A stretch of DNA of 64,000 bases from Streptomyces sp. SID13726 (lineage in GTDB: Bacteria > Actinomycetota > Actinomycetes > Streptomycetales > Streptomycetaceae): positions 1-64,000 of the forward strand of contig NZ_JAAGLY010000020.1 of assembly GCF_010548375.1 (NCBI RefSeq). Direction: 5' to 3'. The notes below the pieces were generated by a model, which saw only the letters and a list, made by a program, of their open reading frames with translations, was not told the DNA's origin and ran no database searches. The position numbers and the translations under genes are program-made. Below are positions 62,237 through 64,000 of this stretch, in pieces (the stretch's first letter is position 1; the number at the start of each line of letters is the position of its first letter).

Positions 62237-62755
62237 GTGGAGCAACACAGGACCCGTCCCCCGCACAACGGAACACGACGCCCGGCCCCGGGAGCACCGC
62301 TGCCCGCGCAGGCGCGCGGCGGGCGCCGGCCCCCGCTGTCCCGGCGCCCGGCACCGCCCGTGGTCCGGCAGCTGCGGAGACTGCCCAACCCCCGCCTGAC
62401 CGGGCTCGGCGGGGGGCTGTTCTGCACCGTGCTGATGCTCCTGCTCGGCTGTCTGATCTCGCTGCTGTTCGGTTCGGCGCTGACCGCGTACGGCGTGCTG
62501 TATCTGCCGGTGTGCGTGCTGACGGCGGTCTGGATCCGCAAGGCGGACCTGCTGACCGCCCCCATCGTGGTCCCGATCGCCTTCGCCGTGGGCCTCCTCG
62601 CGGTGGCCGACACCAGCAAGGGCGCCTCGGGCCATCTGATGGGGCTGTTCACCGCCCTCGCCACCCAGGCGGGCTGGCTCTACGCCGGCACGCTGACCGC
62701 CGGTGTCATCACGCTGGTCCGCAGAATCCGCCTGGTGCGCGAGCGCTCGCGCTGA
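62237..62755 (+). CDS. DUF6542 membrane protein
   Basis: The 172-residue protein begins at a GTG with a weak site. A 55-residue basic, Pro-rich cytoplasmic tail leads to about four helices (GGGLFCTVLMLLLGCLISLL, AYGVLYLPVCVLTAVWI, APIVVPIAFAVGLLAV, AGWLYAGTLTAGVITLV). Family name from memory of the ychF-ppgK neighbourhood in Streptomyces. Function unknown. Convergent to ppgK, 15 bp apart. Confidence 0.85.
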   Translation: MEQHRTRPPHNGTRRPAPGAPLPAQARGGRRPPLSRRPAPPVVRQLRRLPNPRLTGLGGGLFCTVLMLLLGCLISLLFGSALTAYGVLYLPVCVLTAVWIRKADLLTAPIVVPIAFAVGLLAVADTSKGASGHLMGLFTALATQAGWLYAGTLTAGVITLVRRIRLVRERSR

Positions 62756-62770
62756 CCCGGACGGGCCGGC

Positions 62771-63514
62771 CTACTCCTTCGCCGCCCGCATCGCCGCCCC
62801 CACGATCCCCGCGTTGTTCTGGAGCTCGGCCGGGACGATCTCGGCCTTGATGCCCTCGATGTGGGGCAGGAACTTCGCGGACTTGCGGCTGACGCCGCCG
62901 CCGATGATGAACAGCTCGGGCGAGAAGAGCATCTCGACGTGGGCGAGGTACTTCTGGACGCGGTGGGCCCAGTGCTCCCAGGTGAGCTCCTCGTCCTCCC
63001 TGGCCTTGCTGGAGGCCTTCTTCTCGGCGTCGTGGCCGTGCAGCTCCAGGTGGCCCAGCTCGGTGTTGGGGACCAGGACGCCGTCGACGAAGAGCGCGCT
63101 GCCGATGCCGGTGCCGAAGGTGAGCAGGATGACGGTGCCCTTGCGGTCCTTGCCCGCGCCGAAGTTCATCTCGGCGACGCCCGCCGCGTCCGCGTCGTTG
63201 ACCACGGTCACCGGGAGGCCGCCGAGCCGCTCGCTGAACAACGCGCGCGCGTCGGTGTCGATCCAGCTCTTGTCGACGTTGGCCGCCGTACGAATGTGTG
63301 AGCCGCCGGTGACCACGCCCGGGAAGGTGAGCCCGACCGGGCCCGTCCACCCGAAGTGGTCCACGACCTGCTTCACCCCGTCGGCCACGCCGTCGGGCGT
63401 GGCCGGGTGCGGGGTGAGCACTTTGTGGCGCTCCAGGGCCAGGTCGCCCTTGTCCAGGTCCACCGGGGCGCCCTTGATCCCGGATCCGCCGATGTCCAAG
63501 CCGAAGATCTGCAT
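62771..63514 (-). CDS. ppgK: polyphosphate glucokinase PpgK
   Basis: The 247-residue ROK-family kinase phosphorylates glucose with polyphosphate (or ATP). The N-terminal phosphate motif is DIGGSGIKGA at 7-16. Glucose-site residues lie in VVNDADAAGVAEMNFGAG, the second phosphate motif is LTFGTGIGSALF, and ELGHLELHG follows. The ROK zinc site is absent, as is usual for PpgK. The length is typical. It lies 29 bp downstream of ispH on the same strand and may be co-transcribed. Confidence 0.94.
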   Translation of the reverse strand: MQIFGLDIGGSGIKGAPVDLDKGDLALERHKVLTPHPATPDGVADGVKQVVDHFGWTGPVGLTFPGVVTGGSHIRTAANVDKSWIDTDARALFSERLGGLPVTVVNDADAAGVAEMNFGAGKDRKGTVILLTFGTGIGSALFVDGVLVPNTELGHLELHGHDAEKKASSKAREDEELTWEHWAHRVQKYLAHVEMLFSPELFIIGGGVSRKSAKFLPHIEGIKAEIVPAELQNNAGIVGAAMRAAKE

Positions 63515-63543
63515 GGCCCTACGTTACGACGGACGACTGACAG

Positions 63544-64000
63544 TCACTCCCCGGAGGTCCCCGAAACCGGGTCTGACCCCGTACGCTCCGCGACCAGCGC
63601 CGCGGCCTCCTCGCGCAGATCCCGGCGCAGCTCCTTCGGCAGCGAGAAGGTGATGGACTCCTCGGCCGCCTTCACCAGCTCGACGTCGCCGTAGCCGCGC
63701 TGCGACAGCCACTCCAGGACCTCCTCGACGAGCACCTCCGGGACGGACGCGCCCGACGTCACGCCGACCGTGGTGACGCCCTCCAGCCAGGCCTCGTCGA
63801 TCTCGCTGGCGAAGTCCACGAGGTAGGCCTCGCGGGACCCCGCGAGCTTGGCGACCTCGACGAGCCGCACGGAGTTGGAGGAGTTGCGGGAGCCGACCAC
63901 GATGACCAGCTCGGCCTCGGCGCCCATCTGCTTCACCGCGAGCTGGCGGTTCTGCGTGGCGTAGCAGATGTCGTCGCTGGGCGGGGAGATGAGCTGCGGG
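63544..64000 (-). CDS. ispH: 4-hydroxy-3-methylbut-2-enyl diphosphate reductase IspH, partial (3' part)
   Basis: The C-terminal 151 residues of the [4Fe-4S] enzyme that ends the MEP isoprenoid pathway. Seen are DICYATQNRQ at the right edge, VVGSRNSSNSVRLVEVA (substrate-binding SxN motif), and GVTSGASVPEVLVEEVLEWL containing the conserved Thr-Ser-Gly-Ala-Ser before the final domain. The third cluster cysteine expected near SGAS is replaced in place by context I cannot fully judge. The start lies beyond the window. Confidence 0.93.
   Translation of the reverse strand, partial: PQLISPPSDDICYATQNRQLAVKQMGAEAELVIVVGSRNSSNSVRLVEVAKLAGSREAYLVDFASEIDEAWLEGVTTVGVTSGASVPEVLVEEVLEWLSQRGYGDVELVKAAEESITFSLPKELRRDLREEAAALVAERTGSDPVSGTSGE

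Overview
The window looks like a core-arm stretch of a Streptomyces chromosome. G+C is very high with strong third-position G/C bias. It carries a mycothiol gene (mshB), BldK-type oligopeptide importers, a polyphosphate glucokinase, and many short Tat/lipoprotein signals. No rRNA, tRNA, CRISPR array or insertion sequence was recognised. From memory of S. coelicolor (not checked here), the gene order mshB - S9 peptidase - opp - bldK - typA - sdh - ychF - ppgK - ispH matches the SCO512x to SCO505x interval read backwards, but without the actinorhodin cluster that lies there in that species.

Region 1 (1-5.3 kb): a Gly/Pro-rich protein running off the left edge, a four-helix membrane protein coupled to mshB, a small membrane protein, and an S9 prolyl-oligopeptidase-type peptidase. 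Region 2 (5.6-25.7 kb): three complete oligopeptide ABC importers. The first is an Opp/Dpp-type operon on the minus strand. The other two are five-gene BldK-type cassettes (permease, lipoprotein, permease, ATPase, ATPase) in opposite orientations, separated by a DinB-family gene and a methyltransferase. A cytosolic or secreted peptidase next to three peptide importers suggests a peptide uptake, signalling and degradation neighbourhood.

Region 3 (26-35 kb): typA, a solute-binding lipoprotein with an odd charged insert, and a succinate dehydrogenase/fumarate reductase operon. Region 4 (35-44 kb): a GH18-like protein whose reading frame continues past an amber stop, a coiled-coil membrane protein, a PAS-GAF-SpoIIE phosphatase followed by an RsbW-like kinase, a Nudix hydrolase, a SPOR-like protein, a GntR/UTRA regulator and a DUF4190-type membrane protein.

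Region 5 (44-58 kb, accessory in character): tandem serpins, one with a roughly 190-residue repeat insert; a frameshifted membrane acyltransferase pseudogene; a response regulator/sensor kinase pair; a DUF4232 lipoprotein; a Tat-secreted PIG-L deacetylase; an XRE-NB-ARC-TPR regulator overlapping tail-to-tail with a Clp-N-domain protein; and an orphan double-module histidine kinase with a ten-G tract. Region 6 (58-60.9 kb): a small defence-like island with lower G+C, holding an AIPR-family protein with a damaged N-terminus and a YefM/YoeB toxin-antitoxin pair with a palindromic operator. Region 7 (60.9-64 kb): core genes ychF, a DUF6542 membrane protein, ppgK and the 3' part of ispH, which runs off the right edge.
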